Notes under the pieces: model-generated | The model's input: the letters and a program-made list of their open reading frames with translations, nothing else | Told to the model about the DNA's origin: nothing | Database searches by the model: none | Position numbers and translations under genes: made by a program | In this document: one piece after another, positions 37,460 to 46,261 of the stretch | How positions within the stretch are numbered: position 1 is the first letter of the stretch | Layout: every line of letters starts with the position of its first letter | Source of the DNA: Lichenicoccus roseus | Lineage (GTDB): Bacteria > Pseudomonadota > Alphaproteobacteria > Acetobacterales > Acetobacteraceae | Reading direction: 5' to 3' | NCBI RefSeq assembly: GCF_005844085.1 | Contig: NZ_VCDI01000003.1 | Coordinates: forward strand, 248,001 to 312,000 | Length of the DNA: 64,000 bases

Positions 37460-37490
37460 ATTATGTCAATGAAGCTGTCTTAACTCGTGC

Positions 37491-38162
37491 ATGGTGTCCA
37501 AGCTGCCTGGCCGCGTCGTACCCCTTCCGGGCGAAGTTGCGCGTGCGTCGCAGCACGGACCGCGGGGCGCGCAGCCGGTCGAGCCCGGCTCGTCGCTGCT
37601 GTTCCTGCGCGAGGAGCAGATGCGGCTGGCGCAGGACCTGTTCTTCCTGGCCTATCGTGACCTGACGGCGTCGGCGGATATCGTGCTGGAGGGCCTCGGG
37701 CTCGGGCGCGCGCATCACCGCGCGCTGCACTTCATCGGCCGCCGGCCGCAGCTTCCCGTCAGCGAGCTGCTGGCGTTGCTGCGCATCACCAAGCAGAGCC
37801 TGGCCCGGGTGCTGGGCGAGCTGGTTGCGCGCGGCTACGTCCGCCAGGATACCGGCACCCGCGACCGGCGGCAGCGGCTGCTCAGCCTCACCGACAGCGG
37901 CCGGGCGCTGGAGCGACAACTGTTCGAGCGGCAGCGCGAGCGGATCCTGGATGCCTATCGCGAGGCCGGCGGCCAGGCGGTGGAGGGCTTCCGGCGGGTG
38001 ATGCATGCCATGATGGATGAACAGACCCGCGCACAGCTCGACCCGCGCTTCCTCGAGGGTGGCGCACCGGGATCGAACTCGCCGTCGCGTCCGCCGCTGC
38101 GCCCCGGCGTCCAGGCGGTTACGCCGTTGCGGGCGGATGCCCCGGGGGCAAGGCGGAAATGA
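37491..38162 (+). CDS. MarR family transcriptional regulator (PetP-like)
   Basis: Winged-helix regulator, 223 residues. The MarR domain spans about 45-170: LFFLAYRDLTASADIVLEGLG, the HTH LPVSELLALLRITKQSLARVLGELV and the wing DRRQRLLSLTDSGR. The N-terminal 40 and C-terminal 50 residues are low-complexity extensions. It overlaps the response regulator as ATGA. Rhodobacter capsulatus has the same MarR-plus-OmpR pair (petP-petR) controlling cytochrome bc1 genes; transfer of that role here is inference, helped by the CBP3 chaperone gene 3 kb downstream. Confidence 0.87.
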   Translation: MVSKLPGRVVPLPGEVARASQHGPRGAQPVEPGSSLLFLREEQMRLAQDLFFLAYRDLTASADIVLEGLGLGRAHHRALHFIGRRPQLPVSELLALLRITKQSLARVLGELVARGYVRQDTGTRDRRQRLLSLTDSGRALERQLFERQRERILDAYREAGGQAVEGFRRVMHAMMDEQTRAQLDPRFLEGGAPGSNSPSRPPLRPGVQAVTPLRADAPGARRK

Positions 38163-38881
38163 GTCTCTACACCTCGCCGCCGCCCGGCGCGCCGGACGCG
38201 CATGTGCTGGTGGTCGATGACGATGCACGCCTGCGCAAGCTGCTGCAGCGCTATCTCTCCACCCAGGGATTCCGGATCAGCGTCGCTTCCGGGGCCACCG
38301 AGGCGCGGCAGATCCTCGGCTTCATGCAGCCGGACGCCATGGTGCTCGACGTGACCATGCCTGGCGAGACCGGGCTCGACCTGACCCGGGCGCTGCGCCT
38401 GGTCGGGCAGAACCTGCCGATCCTGCTGCTGACCGCGCGCGGCGAGCCGGAGGACCGCATCGCCGGACTGGAGAGCGGCGCCGACGACTACCTCGGCAAG
38501 CCGTTCGAGCCGCGCGAACTGCTGCTGCGGCTGCGAGCGCTGCTGCGCCGGGTCGGACCGCCGCAGCCGACGGACAACCAGCGCCCGGTCGAGCTCGGCG
38601 ACCTGGTGTTCGACCCGGTGCGCAGCCTGCTGAGCGGGCCGGATGGCAACGTCTATCTTACCGGCGGGGAGAGCGCCCTGCTGGCGGTGCTGGCACGCCG
38701 GCCGGGCGAGGTGCTGTCGCGCGAGGCGATCGCCCGCACCCTGGAAATGGACGAGGCGGGCGAGCGCGCCATCGACGTGCAGGTGACCCGCCTGCGCCGC
38801 CGCATCGAACCTGACCCGCGCGAGCCACGCTACCTGCACACCGTCCGCGGCCGCGGCTACGTGCTGAAGCCGGGATCGTGA
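38159..38881 (+). CDS. OmpR-type response regulator (PetR-like)
   Basis: Two-component response regulator, 240 residues. Receiver domain with the acidic pocket DDD (20-22), phospho-accepting D64 in MVLDVTMPGE and the conserved Lys in LGKPFEPREL. The C-terminal winged helix of the OmpR/PhoB class (TGGESALLAVLARRPGEV, DVQVTRLRRRIEPDPREPRYL, TVRGRGYVL) is complete. The gene overlaps the MarR gene by 4 bp and precedes the histidine kinase gene by 12 bp, so all three are co-transcribed. Confidence 0.95.
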   Translation: MSLYTSPPPGAPDAHVLVVDDDARLRKLLQRYLSTQGFRISVASGATEARQILGFMQPDAMVLDVTMPGETGLDLTRALRLVGQNLPILLLTARGEPEDRIAGLESGADDYLGKPFEPRELLLRLRALLRRVGPPQPTDNQRPVELGDLVFDPVRSLLSGPDGNVYLTGGESALLAVLARRPGEVLSREAIARTLEMDEAGERAIDVQVTRLRRRIEPDPREPRYLHTVRGRGYVLKPGS

Positions 38882-38893
38882 GCCGCGCCGGCA

Positions 38894-40312
38894 ATGGCGG
38901 CGCCTGACGAGACCGCGGTCCGGGCTTCGCCGGGACCTGCGAGGCAGCGGGTCGGGCGCCGCTGGACCAGCATGCTGGAGCGGCCGATGCGGCGGGTGCT
39001 GCCGCGCTCGCTGCTCGGACGGTCGCTGCTGATCGTGCTGATCCCGCTGGTGGTGACGCAGGGGGTGTCGCTGCAGCTGTTCTATGGCAGCCATCTCGAC
39101 ATCGTCTCGCGCCGGCTGTCCGCCGGTGTCGCCGGAGAGGTCGCCCAGACCCTGCTGCTGCTGGACCGCTACCGCCGCCCGGCCGACCAGGCCTGGATCA
39201 TGGCGACCGCCAGCGACCAGTTCCTGCTCGCGATGCGCTTCCGGCCGGATGCGACCCTCGACCACGCCAGGCGCGCCAACCTGTTCGGCCCGATGGATGA
39301 CGAGCTGGCGGCGGCGCTGCAGGGCATCAGGCGGCCCTTCACCATGGACTGGCATACCGACCCGCACGTGGTGAAGATCCATGTGCAGCTCGAGGGCGGG
39401 GTGCTCGACATCGACGCGCCGCGCAAGCGGCTCGATGTCGGACCGATCTACCTGTTCGTGGCCTGGAACGCCGGCAGCGCCCTGCTGCTGTTCATGGTGG
39501 CGGCCCTGTTCATGCGCAACCAGGTGCGGGCGATCCGCCGGCTGGCGCGTGCCGCCGAGGCGTTCGGCATGGGCCGGGAGCAGGGCACCATCCGTCCGGA
39601 GGGCGCACAGGAGGTCCGCAAGGCGGCGTCGGCTTTCAACCGCATGCAGGAGCGCATCCTGCGCTTCGTGACGCAACGCACCGCGATGCTGGCCGGCGTC
39701 TCGCACGACCTGCGCACGCCGCTGACCCGGCTGCGGCTGTCGCTCGCGATGGTGCCGCAGCACGGCGCCCTGAACGCGGAGGAGCTGGCGCCCGAGATCA
39801 GCGAGATGATCGCCGATGTCGAGGAGATGGAGCGGATGATCGAGGGCTATCTCGGCTTCGCCCGCGGCGAGGGCAGCGAGCAGGCGCGCCCGGTCGACCT
39901 GCCGCTGCTGCTCGACGAGGTGGCGCTGTCGGCGAGCCGTGCCGGGGCCGACTTCGTGCGCGTGCTGAGCACGCCGATGCCGGAGCTGATGCTCAGGAAG
40001 GACGCGATCCGTCGCGTGCTGGCAAACCTGCTCGACAATGCGCGCCGCCATGGCGGCCGCATCTCGCTGGTGGCGATGCTCGAGGAGCGGGCGGTGCAGA
40101 TCGTGGTCGACGATGACGGGCCGGGCATTTCGCCGGACCGGCGCGAGAGCGTGTTCCGGCCGTTCGAGAGCGGCGCCACCGGCGGGACCGGTCTGGGGCT
40201 GACGATCGCGCGCGACATCGTACGCGCGCATGGCGGCGAGCTGTCGCTGGAGACTTCGCCGATGGGCGGGCTGCGCGCCCGGATCAGGCTGCCCCTGCAG
40301 GCGGCGGCCTGA
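38894..40312 (+). CDS. Membrane sensor histidine kinase (EnvZ-like)
   Basis: Partner kinase of the preceding regulator; 472 residues. Two membrane helices (about 44-62 and 193-212) enclose a periplasmic sensor of about 130 residues, followed by a HAMP linker. The phospho-accepting His is in GVSHDLRTPLTRLRLSL (near 271); the ATPase domain shows NLLDNARRHGG, DDGPGIS and GGTGLGLTIARDIVRAHGG. The first 30 residues are an Arg/Ala-rich cytoplasmic lead. The signal is unknown. It is convergent with bamE, 25 bp away. Confidence 0.94.
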   Translation: MAAPDETAVRASPGPARQRVGRRWTSMLERPMRRVLPRSLLGRSLLIVLIPLVVTQGVSLQLFYGSHLDIVSRRLSAGVAGEVAQTLLLLDRYRRPADQAWIMATASDQFLLAMRFRPDATLDHARRANLFGPMDDELAAALQGIRRPFTMDWHTDPHVVKIHVQLEGGVLDIDAPRKRLDVGPIYLFVAWNAGSALLLFMVAALFMRNQVRAIRRLARAAEAFGMGREQGTIRPEGAQEVRKAASAFNRMQERILRFVTQRTAMLAGVSHDLRTPLTRLRLSLAMVPQHGALNAEELAPEISEMIADVEEMERMIEGYLGFARGEGSEQARPVDLPLLLDEVALSASRAGADFVRVLSTPMPELMLRKDAIRRVLANLLDNARRHGGRISLVAMLEERAVQIVVDDDGPGISPDRRESVFRPFESGATGGTGLGLTIARDIVRAHGGELSLETSPMGGLRARIRLPLQAAA

Positions 40313-40337
40313 GGCTGCAGCAGGCCTGCCTCCTGTT

Positions 40338-40928
40338 CTAGGAACCGCCGCCGACGGTGTTGCCGGTGCCGCCATGGCCGTAGCCGTTGTTGGAGTTGCC
40401 GAGGCCGCTGCTGCCCAGGCCACCCCCGCCCATCGCACCGAGCGGGTTGTAGCGGCCCACGTTGCCGATCAGCTGCTGCATGAACGAGGTCTGGCTACCC
40501 GGTGTCGGCGTCTTGCCTGCCGCCATCGCGATGTCGCGCCCGTCGGCCCTGTCGAGGAGCCGCCGGCTGCGCAGGGTGCCGCCGGCATCGAAGGCCAGCA
40601 CCACCACTTCCTGCTTCTCGACGCGTGGCCGCGCCATCGGCACCGGGGCGGTGACCTCGCCGATATAGATCCAGGTGTTGTCGTCGAAGGTGGCGTGCGA
40701 GGTCGGCGAGCCGATCAGGTTGGTGACGTCGGCCTTGGTCGTGGTGCCGGGGACCAGCTTGTCGTAGTCGACAGCTTCTATGCTGATGCCGCGATCGGTC
40801 GGCAAAGGCGAGAACAGCCCGCACCCGGCGAGCGCGACGGCCAGCAGGGGCAGGCAGGCGGCGGGACCGATCGCACGGCGGCTGGCCGAAGCTCGCGCCG
40901 CCCGGACTTGATTGGAGATCGGCCGCAT
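40338..40928 (-). CDS. bamE: Outer membrane assembly lipoprotein BamE (SmpA/OmlA)
   Basis: Small lipoprotein of the BAM complex. From 40928 the product is 196 residues with a lipoprotein signal ending LAGC (Cys36). The SmpA/OmlA domain is seen in PGTTTKADVTNLIGSPTSHATF and DNTWIYIGEV. After it a long tail rich in Gly, Ser and Asn (about 160-196) is unusual for the family. It is divergent from the CBP3 gene across 99 bp; this pairing is common in alphaproteobacteria. The upstream open frame to 41360 is not coding. Confidence 0.9.
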   Translation of the reverse strand: MRPISNQVRAARASASRRAIGPAACLPLLAVALAGCGLFSPLPTDRGISIEAVDYDKLVPGTTTKADVTNLIGSPTSHATFDDNTWIYIGEVTAPVPMARPRVEKQEVVVLAFDAGGTLRSRRLLDRADGRDIAMAAGKTPTPGSQTSFMQQLIGNVGRYNPLGAMGGGGLGSSGLGNSNNGYGHGGTGNTVGGGS

Positions 40929-41027
40929 GGCGATGTCGTCGTCCTGTGCTTGAAGCTGCTGTCCGGTGCCCGATCGTCCGGATGGTGTCAATGGATGCGG
41001 CCGTGTCGGCGGGAAGGGACAGATCTC

Positions 41028-41564
41028 ATGTGGGGCATGCTGGCGCGCCGGGCTTCCCGGCAGCAAGGCGAGGAGGCCGGCCGGCTGCTCTATCTGCAGG
41101 CGGTGGCGGCTGCGCGCAAGCCGCACTTCTATCGCGCGGGCGGTGTGCCGGACACCCTGGACGGGCGCTTCGACATGATCTGCCTGATGGCCGCCCTGCT
41201 GGTGCGCCGGCTGCGTCGGACGGCGCCGGCTCTGGCGCAGTCGGTGTTCGATGCGATGTTCCGCGACATGGATGCGAGCCTGCGTGAGCTCGGCGTCGGC
41301 GATCTCGGGGTGCCGCGCCGGGTCGGGGCGATGTGGCAGGCCTTCAACGGCCGCTGCCATGCCTACGAGGCGGCGCTGCAGGTGGAGGACAGGCAGCTCT
41401 TGTCCGACTGCCTGGCGCGCAACATATGGCGCGGGTCGCCGCCGGATGAAGCGACGGTCGGCCGGCTGGCGCGTGAGGCGATCGCGCTGGACCGGGCGCT
41501 GGCGCAGCAGTCCGATGCCGAACTGATCGCCGGCCGGGTGTTGCTCGAAGCCGGCCCGGCCTGA
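41028..41564 (+). CDS. Ubiquinol-cytochrome c chaperone family protein (CBP3-like)
   Basis: Homologue of yeast Cbp3, an assembly factor for cytochrome b of the bc1 complex (PF03981); 178 residues. Family text includes LYLQAVAAARKPHFYRAGGVPDTLDGRFDMICLMAALLVRRL and FDAMFRDMDASLRELGVGDLGVPRRV. The ATG at 41028 has gaaggga about 9 nt upstream; the open frame before it is non-coding. It stands 47 bp before yceD, probably one operon through to plsX and fabH. Confidence 0.92.
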   Translation: MWGMLARRASRQQGEEAGRLLYLQAVAAARKPHFYRAGGVPDTLDGRFDMICLMAALLVRRLRRTAPALAQSVFDAMFRDMDASLRELGVGDLGVPRRVGAMWQAFNGRCHAYEAALQVEDRQLLSDCLARNIWRGSPPDEATVGRLAREAIALDRALAQQSDAELIAGRVLLEAGPA

Positions 41565-41611
41565 GTACGGCCCAACCTGTCTGCAGGCCCGTCCTGTTCG
41601 CGGAGAGAACC

Positions 41612-42184
41612 ATGACCCGCCCAGAATTTTCCCGCCGGGTCCCGTTGCAGCGGATCGGCGCGCATGGGCTGGAGCAGGACGTGCAGGCCAATGCGGCCGA
41701 ACTTCAGGCGCTGGCGGCGCGGCTGCAGATCCCGGCGGTCACCTCGCTGCGATGCCGTTTCACGCTCGGAGCGCCGTCCCGCGGGGCGGTCGAGGCCGAG
41801 GGCGAGCTGCGCGCCGAGGTGACGCAGGTCTGCGTGGTCACGCTGGAGCCGTTCGAGGCGGTGGTGCAGGAGCGCTTCCGGCTGCACTTCGTGCCGGAAG
41901 GCGCCGAGAATGACGATCCCGATCCGGACGCGCCGGACGAGGTTCCCTACCGGGACGATGCCATCGATCTCGGCGAGACGGCGACGGAGCAGCTTGCCTT
42001 GGGTCTCGACCCTTATCCGCGCCGGCCCGGCCTGCCCGCCGATGCGCTGCCGGGGTTGCTGGGTATCGAGGGCGATGACGAGGTTGTTGACCCGATCGAG
42101 GAGAGCGCCCTGCCGGATCGCCCGCACCCGTTCGCCATCCTGGCCGCCCGGGCCAAGGGCGGTGGCGGTGGGGGCAATGCCTGA
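41612..42184 (+). CDS. YceD / DUF177 family protein
   Basis: Protein of the DUF177 family (PF02620), nearly always encoded just before rpmF; in plants and bacteria it has been linked to 23S rRNA accumulation. 190 residues. The recognisable part is SLRCRFTLGAPSRGAVEAEGELRAEV followed by QVCVVTLEPFEAVVQERFRLHF and an acidic stretch (about 97-120). The cysteine pair of many YceD proteins is reduced to one (QVC). A Gly-rich C-terminal tail ends the protein. Confidence 0.88.
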   Translation: MTRPEFSRRVPLQRIGAHGLEQDVQANAAELQALAARLQIPAVTSLRCRFTLGAPSRGAVEAEGELRAEVTQVCVVTLEPFEAVVQERFRLHFVPEGAENDDPDPDAPDEVPYRDDAIDLGETATEQLALGLDPYPRRPGLPADALPGLLGIEGDDEVVDPIEESALPDRPHPFAILAARAKGGGGGGNA

Positions 42185-42222
42185 GACGGGCGCCGTCGCG
42201 ATCGCCGCCGGGAGGGCTCTCC

Positions 42223-42269
42223 GCCCTGCAGGGCACGTGCTTGCGGAGGCAGGCGCCGTCTGCTAGAGC
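42223..42269 (+). promoter_or_regulatory. Palindrome and promoter-like pair upstream of rpmF
   Basis: A 12-bp palindrome GCCCTGCAGGGC (42223-42234) lies just before TTGCGG (42241-42246), a 17-bp spacer and TAGAGC (42264-42269). The -10 is a weak match, so this is a tentative promoter for rpmF-plsX-fabH in the 171-bp gap. Confidence 0.3.
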
Positions 42270-42355
42270 CCGCGCCTCATCTTTGGACGGCCGGCGATCG
42301 TACATGCGTCTGCCGCGCCGTCCTGTTTAATCATGTTTTGGAGGGGATCACCCCC

Positions 42356-42559
42356 ATGGCTGTTCCGAAGAGAAAGACCTCGCCCTCTCGCGCCGGCATG
42401 CGCCGGAGTCATGAGGCGCTGCGTGTCGAGGCCCATGCGGAATGCAGCAGCTGCGGCGAGCTGAAGCGCCCGCATCACGTCTGTGGCCATTGCGGCCACT
42501 ATGACGGACGTGAGGTCGTCCAGGCCGGCAAGGCCCTGAAAGGCACCATTCGGATCTGA
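42356..42559 (+). CDS. rpmF: 50S ribosomal protein L32
   Basis: bL32, 67 residues, start [20 protein letters not shown] with ggagggg 9 nt upstream. Zinc-ribbon cysteines are seen as [18 protein letters not shown] (two CxxC pairs). It is followed by plsX 12 bp later, the usual rpmF-plsX-fabH order. Confidence 0.98.
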   Translation: MAVPKRKTSPSRAGMRRSHEALRVEAHAECSSCGELKRPHHVCGHCGHYDGREVVQAGKALKGTIRI

Positions 42560-42571
42560 CCGGAGGCAGGG

Positions 42572-43762
42572 TTGTCGGGCGCCGCATCCTCGGGTGAAGC
42601 CGGCCCGGGGCCTGCCGCCAACTCCGATGCAGCCGGGTCCGGTGTGCCGGGTTCCGATGCGCGGTCCCTTGCCGTTTCCGGGGACCCGGGCGTGATCTTG
42701 CAGGCGAGCAGCGTCCAGGCCGGTCCGGGACCATTCAACCTCGCCGTGGACGGCATGGGCGGCGACGGCGCCCCGGACATCGTGATCAAGGGCCTGGCGA
42801 TCACCGCCGAGCGCCACCCGAAAGCCCGCATCCTGCTCATCGGCGACGAGACCGTGCTGGGACCGATGCTGGCACGCTCCAAGCGCGCGGCATCGATCTG
42901 CACGCTTCGCCACGCCGGCAGCGCCATCAGCATGGATGCCAAGCCGACGCTGGCGCTGCGGGTGCGCAACTCGTCGATGCGCCTGGCCATGGATGCGGTG
43001 GCGACCGGCGAGGCCCAGGGCGTGGTCTCGGCCGGCAACAGCGGCGCCATGCTGGCGCTTGCCAAGGTTGTGGTGAAGACAATGCCGGGCATCGACCGGC
43101 CGGCGCTGGCGGCGCTCAGCCCGTCCGCCCGGGGCGACGTGGTGATGCTCGATCTCGGCGCCAACGTGGTCTGCGACTGGCGCAACCTGGTCGAGTTCGC
43201 CGTCATGGGCGAGGCGTTCGCGCGTACCGTTCTCGGCCTGCCGGCGCCGACCATCGGGCTGCTCAATGTCGGCGCCGAGCAGATGAAGGGCGACGACCGG
43301 GTCCAGAAGGCAGCCGACGTGCTGCGCGGCAGCAAGCTCGCCGCGCAGTTCCGCGGCTTCGTCGAAGGGCACGACATCACCGCCGGCACCACCGATGTCG
43401 TGGTGACCGACGGCTTCACCGGCAACATCGCGCTCAAGACCGGCGAGGGGGCGCTGCGCCTGGTGGGCGAGATGCTCAAGCAGGTCTTCAGCTCGAGCGC
43501 AGTCTCCAAGCTCGGCTACATCCTGGCGCGGCCTGGCCTGGAGCGCATGCGCGAGTGGCTCAATCCCGCACGCTACAACGGCGCCGTGCTGGTCGGGTTG
43601 AACGGCGTGGTGGTGAAGTCGCATGGCGGCGCCGACGCGGAGGGCTTCGCGCATGCCGTCGACGTCGCGATGGACATGGTCACGCACGGGTTCAACGAGC
43701 GCATCCGCACCGGCCTGCAGCAGTTCGAACTGCAGGCGGCGCCGATCGCCGCGGCCGAGTAG
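42572..43762 (+). CDS. plsX: Phosphate acyltransferase PlsX
   Basis: Peripheral membrane enzyme that makes acyl-phosphate from acyl-ACP for phospholipid synthesis. The family domain starts [19 protein letters not shown] at about residue 56 and continues through [23 protein letters not shown] and [17 protein letters not shown]. The frame begins with TTG at 42572, preceded by a strong ggagg 5-6 nt upstream, which yields a 53-residue Gly/Ser/Ala-rich N-terminal extension. GTG codons at 42644 and 42692 would give shorter forms. fabH follows within 11 bp. Confidence 0.94.
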   Translation: MSGAASSGEAGPGPAANSDAAGSGVPGSDARSLAVSGDPGVILQASSVQAGPGPFNLAVDGMGGDGAPDIVIKGLAITAERHPKARILLIGDETVLGPMLARSKRAASICTLRHAGSAISMDAKPTLALRVRNSSMRLAMDAVATGEAQGVVSAGNSGAMLALAKVVVKTMPGIDRPALAALSPSARGDVVMLDLGANVVCDWRNLVEFAVMGEAFARTVLGLPAPTIGLLNVGAEQMKGDDRVQKAADVLRGSKLAAQFRGFVEGHDITAGTTDVVVTDGFTGNIALKTGEGALRLVGEMLKQVFSSSAVSKLGYILARPGLERMREWLNPARYNGAVLVGLNGVVVKSHGGADAEGFAHAVDVAMDMVTHGFNERIRTGLQQFELQAAPIAAAE

Positions 43763-43773
43763 GGCAGCAGGCG

Positions 43774-44769
43774 ATGATCGGGCAATCGCGCCGCGACAAC
43801 AGCCGGGACCTGCCGGGGGTGCATCTGGTCGGCGCCGGCGGCTATCTGCCCGAGCAGGTCGTCACCAACAGCGACCTCGCGTTGCGCGTCGAGACCTCGG
43901 ACGAGTGGATCCGCGAGCGCACCGGCATCTGCCAGCGGCACCTCGCGGCACCGCACGAGACCGCCGCCTACATGGGCACCCGCGCGGCGCAGGCGGCCCT
44001 CGACGATGCCGGGCTGCAGGCCGCCGACGTGGATGCGATCATCCTGGCGACCAGCACCCCGGACCAGGCCTTCCCGGCTACCGCGGCCCGGGTGCAGGCA
44101 GCGCTCGGCGTCCCCGGGGGCTTTGCCTTCGATCTGGCGGCGGCGTGCTCGGGCTTCATCTATGCGATGGCAAGCGCGGACGCCTTCATCCGCAACGGCC
44201 AGGCGCGCACCGTGCTGGTGATCGGCAGCGAGGTCTATTCGCGCATCCTCGACTGGAGCGACCGCAGCACCTGCGTGTTGTTCGGCGACGGCGCCGGGGC
44301 GGTCGTGCTGCGTGCCGGCGAACCCGGCACGCGCGGCATCCTCTCGACCCACCTGCACGCGGACGGCGGCTTCGGCGACCTGCTCTACGTCGACGGCGCG
44401 GTCGGACGGCCGGATCGCCCGGGCACGCTGCGCATGCAGGGGCGCGAGGTGTTCCGGCATGCGGTCGCCAAGCTCTCGGCCTCGGTCGACGAGGCGCTGG
44501 CGGCGAACGGGCTGGCTCATGCCGACGTGGACTGGCTGGTGCCGCACCAGGCCAACAAGCGCATCATCGATGCGATGGGACGCAAGCTGGGCCTGCCGCC
44601 GGAACGGGTCATCGTTACCGTGGACCGGCATGCCAACACGTCGGCGGCGTCGATTCCCCTGGCACTGGCGGAGGCGATGCGGGATGGCCGCATCCGCCGC
44701 GGCGACCTCGTGCTGATGGAAGCGCTGGGCGGCGGCATGACCTGGGGTTCGGCGCTGGTCCGCATGTGA
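43774..44769 (+). CDS. fabH: Beta-ketoacyl-ACP synthase III
   Basis: Starts fatty-acid synthesis by condensing acetyl-CoA with malonyl-ACP; 331 residues. Catalytic triad: Cys125 in AACSGF, His in PHQANKR and Asn in HANTSAAS. The ATG at 43774 gives a short extension before [16 protein letters not shown]. Located 11 bp after plsX, so membrane-lipid genes are made together. ihfA follows with 81 bp between. Confidence 0.96.
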   Translation: MIGQSRRDNSRDLPGVHLVGAGGYLPEQVVTNSDLALRVETSDEWIRERTGICQRHLAAPHETAAYMGTRAAQAALDDAGLQAADVDAIILATSTPDQAFPATAARVQAALGVPGGFAFDLAAACSGFIYAMASADAFIRNGQARTVLVIGSEVYSRILDWSDRSTCVLFGDGAGAVVLRAGEPGTRGILSTHLHADGGFGDLLYVDGAVGRPDRPGTLRMQGREVFRHAVAKLSASVDEALAANGLAHADVDWLVPHQANKRIIDAMGRKLGLPPERVIVTVDRHANTSAASIPLALAEAMRDGRIRRGDLVLMEALGGGMTWGSALVRM

Positions 44770-44815
44770 CCGGCCGTGGCCGGTGGCGCATCCATCGGCA
44801 GGATGTTTCGTTCAA

Positions 44816-44844
44816 TTGACGTGAGTTGCGTGGTTGCCTACGCT
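44816..44844 (+). promoter_or_regulatory. ihfA: Putative ihfA promoter giving a leaderless transcript
   Basis: TTGACG (44816-44821), a 17-bp spacer, then TACGCT (44839-44844). The ihfA ATG begins 6 bp after the -10, right where transcription would start. No Shine-Dalgarno sequence is seen before the ATG, which fits a leaderless mRNA. Confidence 0.5.
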
Positions 44845-44850
44845 TCGAAC

Positions 44851-45165
44851 ATGAACACCGTGACACGTGCGCATCTGGCCGAGCACATCTACACGCAGGT
44901 GGGACTGTCCCGGAATGAATCGGCCGACCTCCTGGAGAGTGTCCTCGAGCGGCTCGCGGTCGCCCTGCAGGCTGGAGATTCCGTCAAGATCAGTGGTTTC
45001 GGGACCTTCTCGGTGCGCCAGAAGGGACGTCGGATCGGCCGCAACCCGAAGACCGGCGTCGAGGTGCCGATCCTGCCTCGCTCGGTGCTGGTGTTCCGCC
45101 CGAGCCAGGTGCTGAAGGCACGGGTGAACGGCCAGGAACCCGGCATCGAGGATGACGCCGGATGA
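44851..45165 (+). CDS. ihfA: Integration host factor alpha subunit
   Basis: DNA-bending HU/IHF-family protein, 104 residues, partner of IhfB in transcription, replication and recombination. [21 protein letters not shown] starts at 44851; the DNA-binding arm [21 protein letters not shown] is intact, with the family Pro at its tip in the RNPKTG loop. An in-frame extension upstream to 44776 has no similarity. It overlaps the MerR gene by 4 bp. Confidence 0.95.
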   Translation: MNTVTRAHLAEHIYTQVGLSRNESADLLESVLERLAVALQAGDSVKISGFGTFSVRQKGRRIGRNPKTGVEVPILPRSVLVFRPSQVLKARVNGQEPGIEDDAG

Positions 45166-45863
45166 GCCGTCCGGGCGACCCGCTGTCGGACGAGCCGACC
45201 TTCGGGGATCGCCCCGACTGGCCCGACGAGTCCTCCGGGGCAATTTCCGGGACAACAGCCGAGGCGGGCCTGTTCGACCTCGACGCCGGGGCACCGGCAA
45301 GTGGCGACAGTCATAACGACGCCGGCGGCGGACGGCTGAAGAAGTCGGCGACCGCGTTCAGGACGATCAGCGAAGTTGCCGACGAACTGCACGTGCCGCA
45401 GCATGTGCTGCGATTCTGGGAGACGCGGTTTCCCCAGGTCAAGCCGCTGAAGCGGGGCGGTGGAAGGCGCTACTACCGCCCGGACGATGTCGGGCTGCTG
45501 CGCCGCATCGCCGACCTGCTGTACATCCAGGGCTACACCATCAAGGGCGTGCAGCGGCTGCTGCGCGATGGCGACGGCACCCTGCAGGGCGATCTGCCGC
45601 CGCCCGAGGTTGCCGACCAGGACGGCGACGAGCCGGTGGGCGTGGTCCAGGAACAGCGCCCTGCCGCACCGCTGCGTGCGCGGCCCGAGAGCGCCGGAAC
45701 GGCCGCCACGTCGATGTCGCCGGCGTCGCCCGCGCCACGGGTCGCGAGCGCGGTGTCCCTGGCAGGGCCGGGCAGCCTCGCGGGCGAGATCGGCAGGCTG
45801 CGCGCGGCGCTCGGCATGGTGCTGGCGGAACTCGAGAGCCTGCGCCGGCAACTGCCGGTCTGA
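45162..45863 (+). CDS. MerR family transcriptional regulator
   Basis: Winged-helix regulator, 233 residues, of the group always found after ihfA in alphaproteobacteria; target unknown. The MerR HTH is at about 66-108 ([25 protein letters not shown], then [15 protein letters not shown]), followed by an Ala/Pro/Ser-rich disordered stretch and a C-terminal helix ([20 protein letters not shown]) suited to dimerisation. No metal-binding cysteines are seen, so it is not a metal sensor of the MerR/CueR type. Confidence 0.9.
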   Translation: MSRPGDPLSDEPTFGDRPDWPDESSGAISGTTAEAGLFDLDAGAPASGDSHNDAGGGRLKKSATAFRTISEVADELHVPQHVLRFWETRFPQVKPLKRGGGRRYYRPDDVGLLRRIADLLYIQGYTIKGVQRLLRDGDGTLQGDLPPPEVADQDGDEPVGVVQEQRPAAPLRARPESAGTAATSMSPASPAPRVASAVSLAGPGSLAGEIGRLRAALGMVLAELESLRRQLPV

Positions 45864-45912
45864 GCGGTCCCGGCCTGTCGGGTTCCGGTGCCGGGTTGTC
45901 GGCCCACTGCCG

Positions 45913-45941
45913 TTGCAGTAGCTGCCCGGCGCTGCTACATC
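45913..45941 (+). promoter_or_regulatory. Putative tRNA-Pro promoter
   Basis: TTGCAG (45913-45918), a 17-bp spacer, TACATC (45936-45941), about 20 bp before the mature tRNA 5' end. Confidence 0.45.
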
Positions 45942-45960
45942 GACGCGACCGCAGGAATGG

Positions 45961-46037
45961 CGGGCAGTAGCGCAGCCTGGTAGCGCATCAGTCTGGGGGA
46001 CTGGGGGTCGTGGGTTCGAATCCCGCCTGCCCGACCA
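45961..46037 (+). tRNA. tRNA-Pro (GGG anticodon)
   Basis: A complete cloverleaf can be drawn. Acceptor stem CGGGCAG (45961-45967) pairs with CTGCCCG (46027-46033). The D arm has paired GCGC halves; the anticodon stem TCAGT/ACTGG encloses loop CTGGGGG with anticodon GGG; the T arm is GTGGG-TTCGAAT-CCCGC. The discriminator A (46034) is followed by an encoded CCA (46035-46037). It reads CCC and CCU proline codons. Confidence 0.96.
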
Positions 46038-46261
46038 AATTCCTGTCGTCTCCTACCCTCGCCATCGCATACGATCCTGAGGCAAGCCCGTCAGGCCTGC
46101 CGACGCTGATGCGCGGCATTCTCGCGAAGCGGCTGCCTGCGGACGCCGCAGCAGCGTTCCTGCGCAGGCGCAAGCGTATCGTGCGACACCGACCGTGCCT
46201 CGAAGGCCAGCGGAGGATTGCTGGCGATCGCGACAGGCTGGCCGAACAGTGGAGACTTGCC

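Noticed and set aside
37955-40438. 827-codon frame antisense to the response regulator and histidine kinase genes
   Set aside because: The two-component genes are unambiguous; the antisense frame is a GC-driven artefact.
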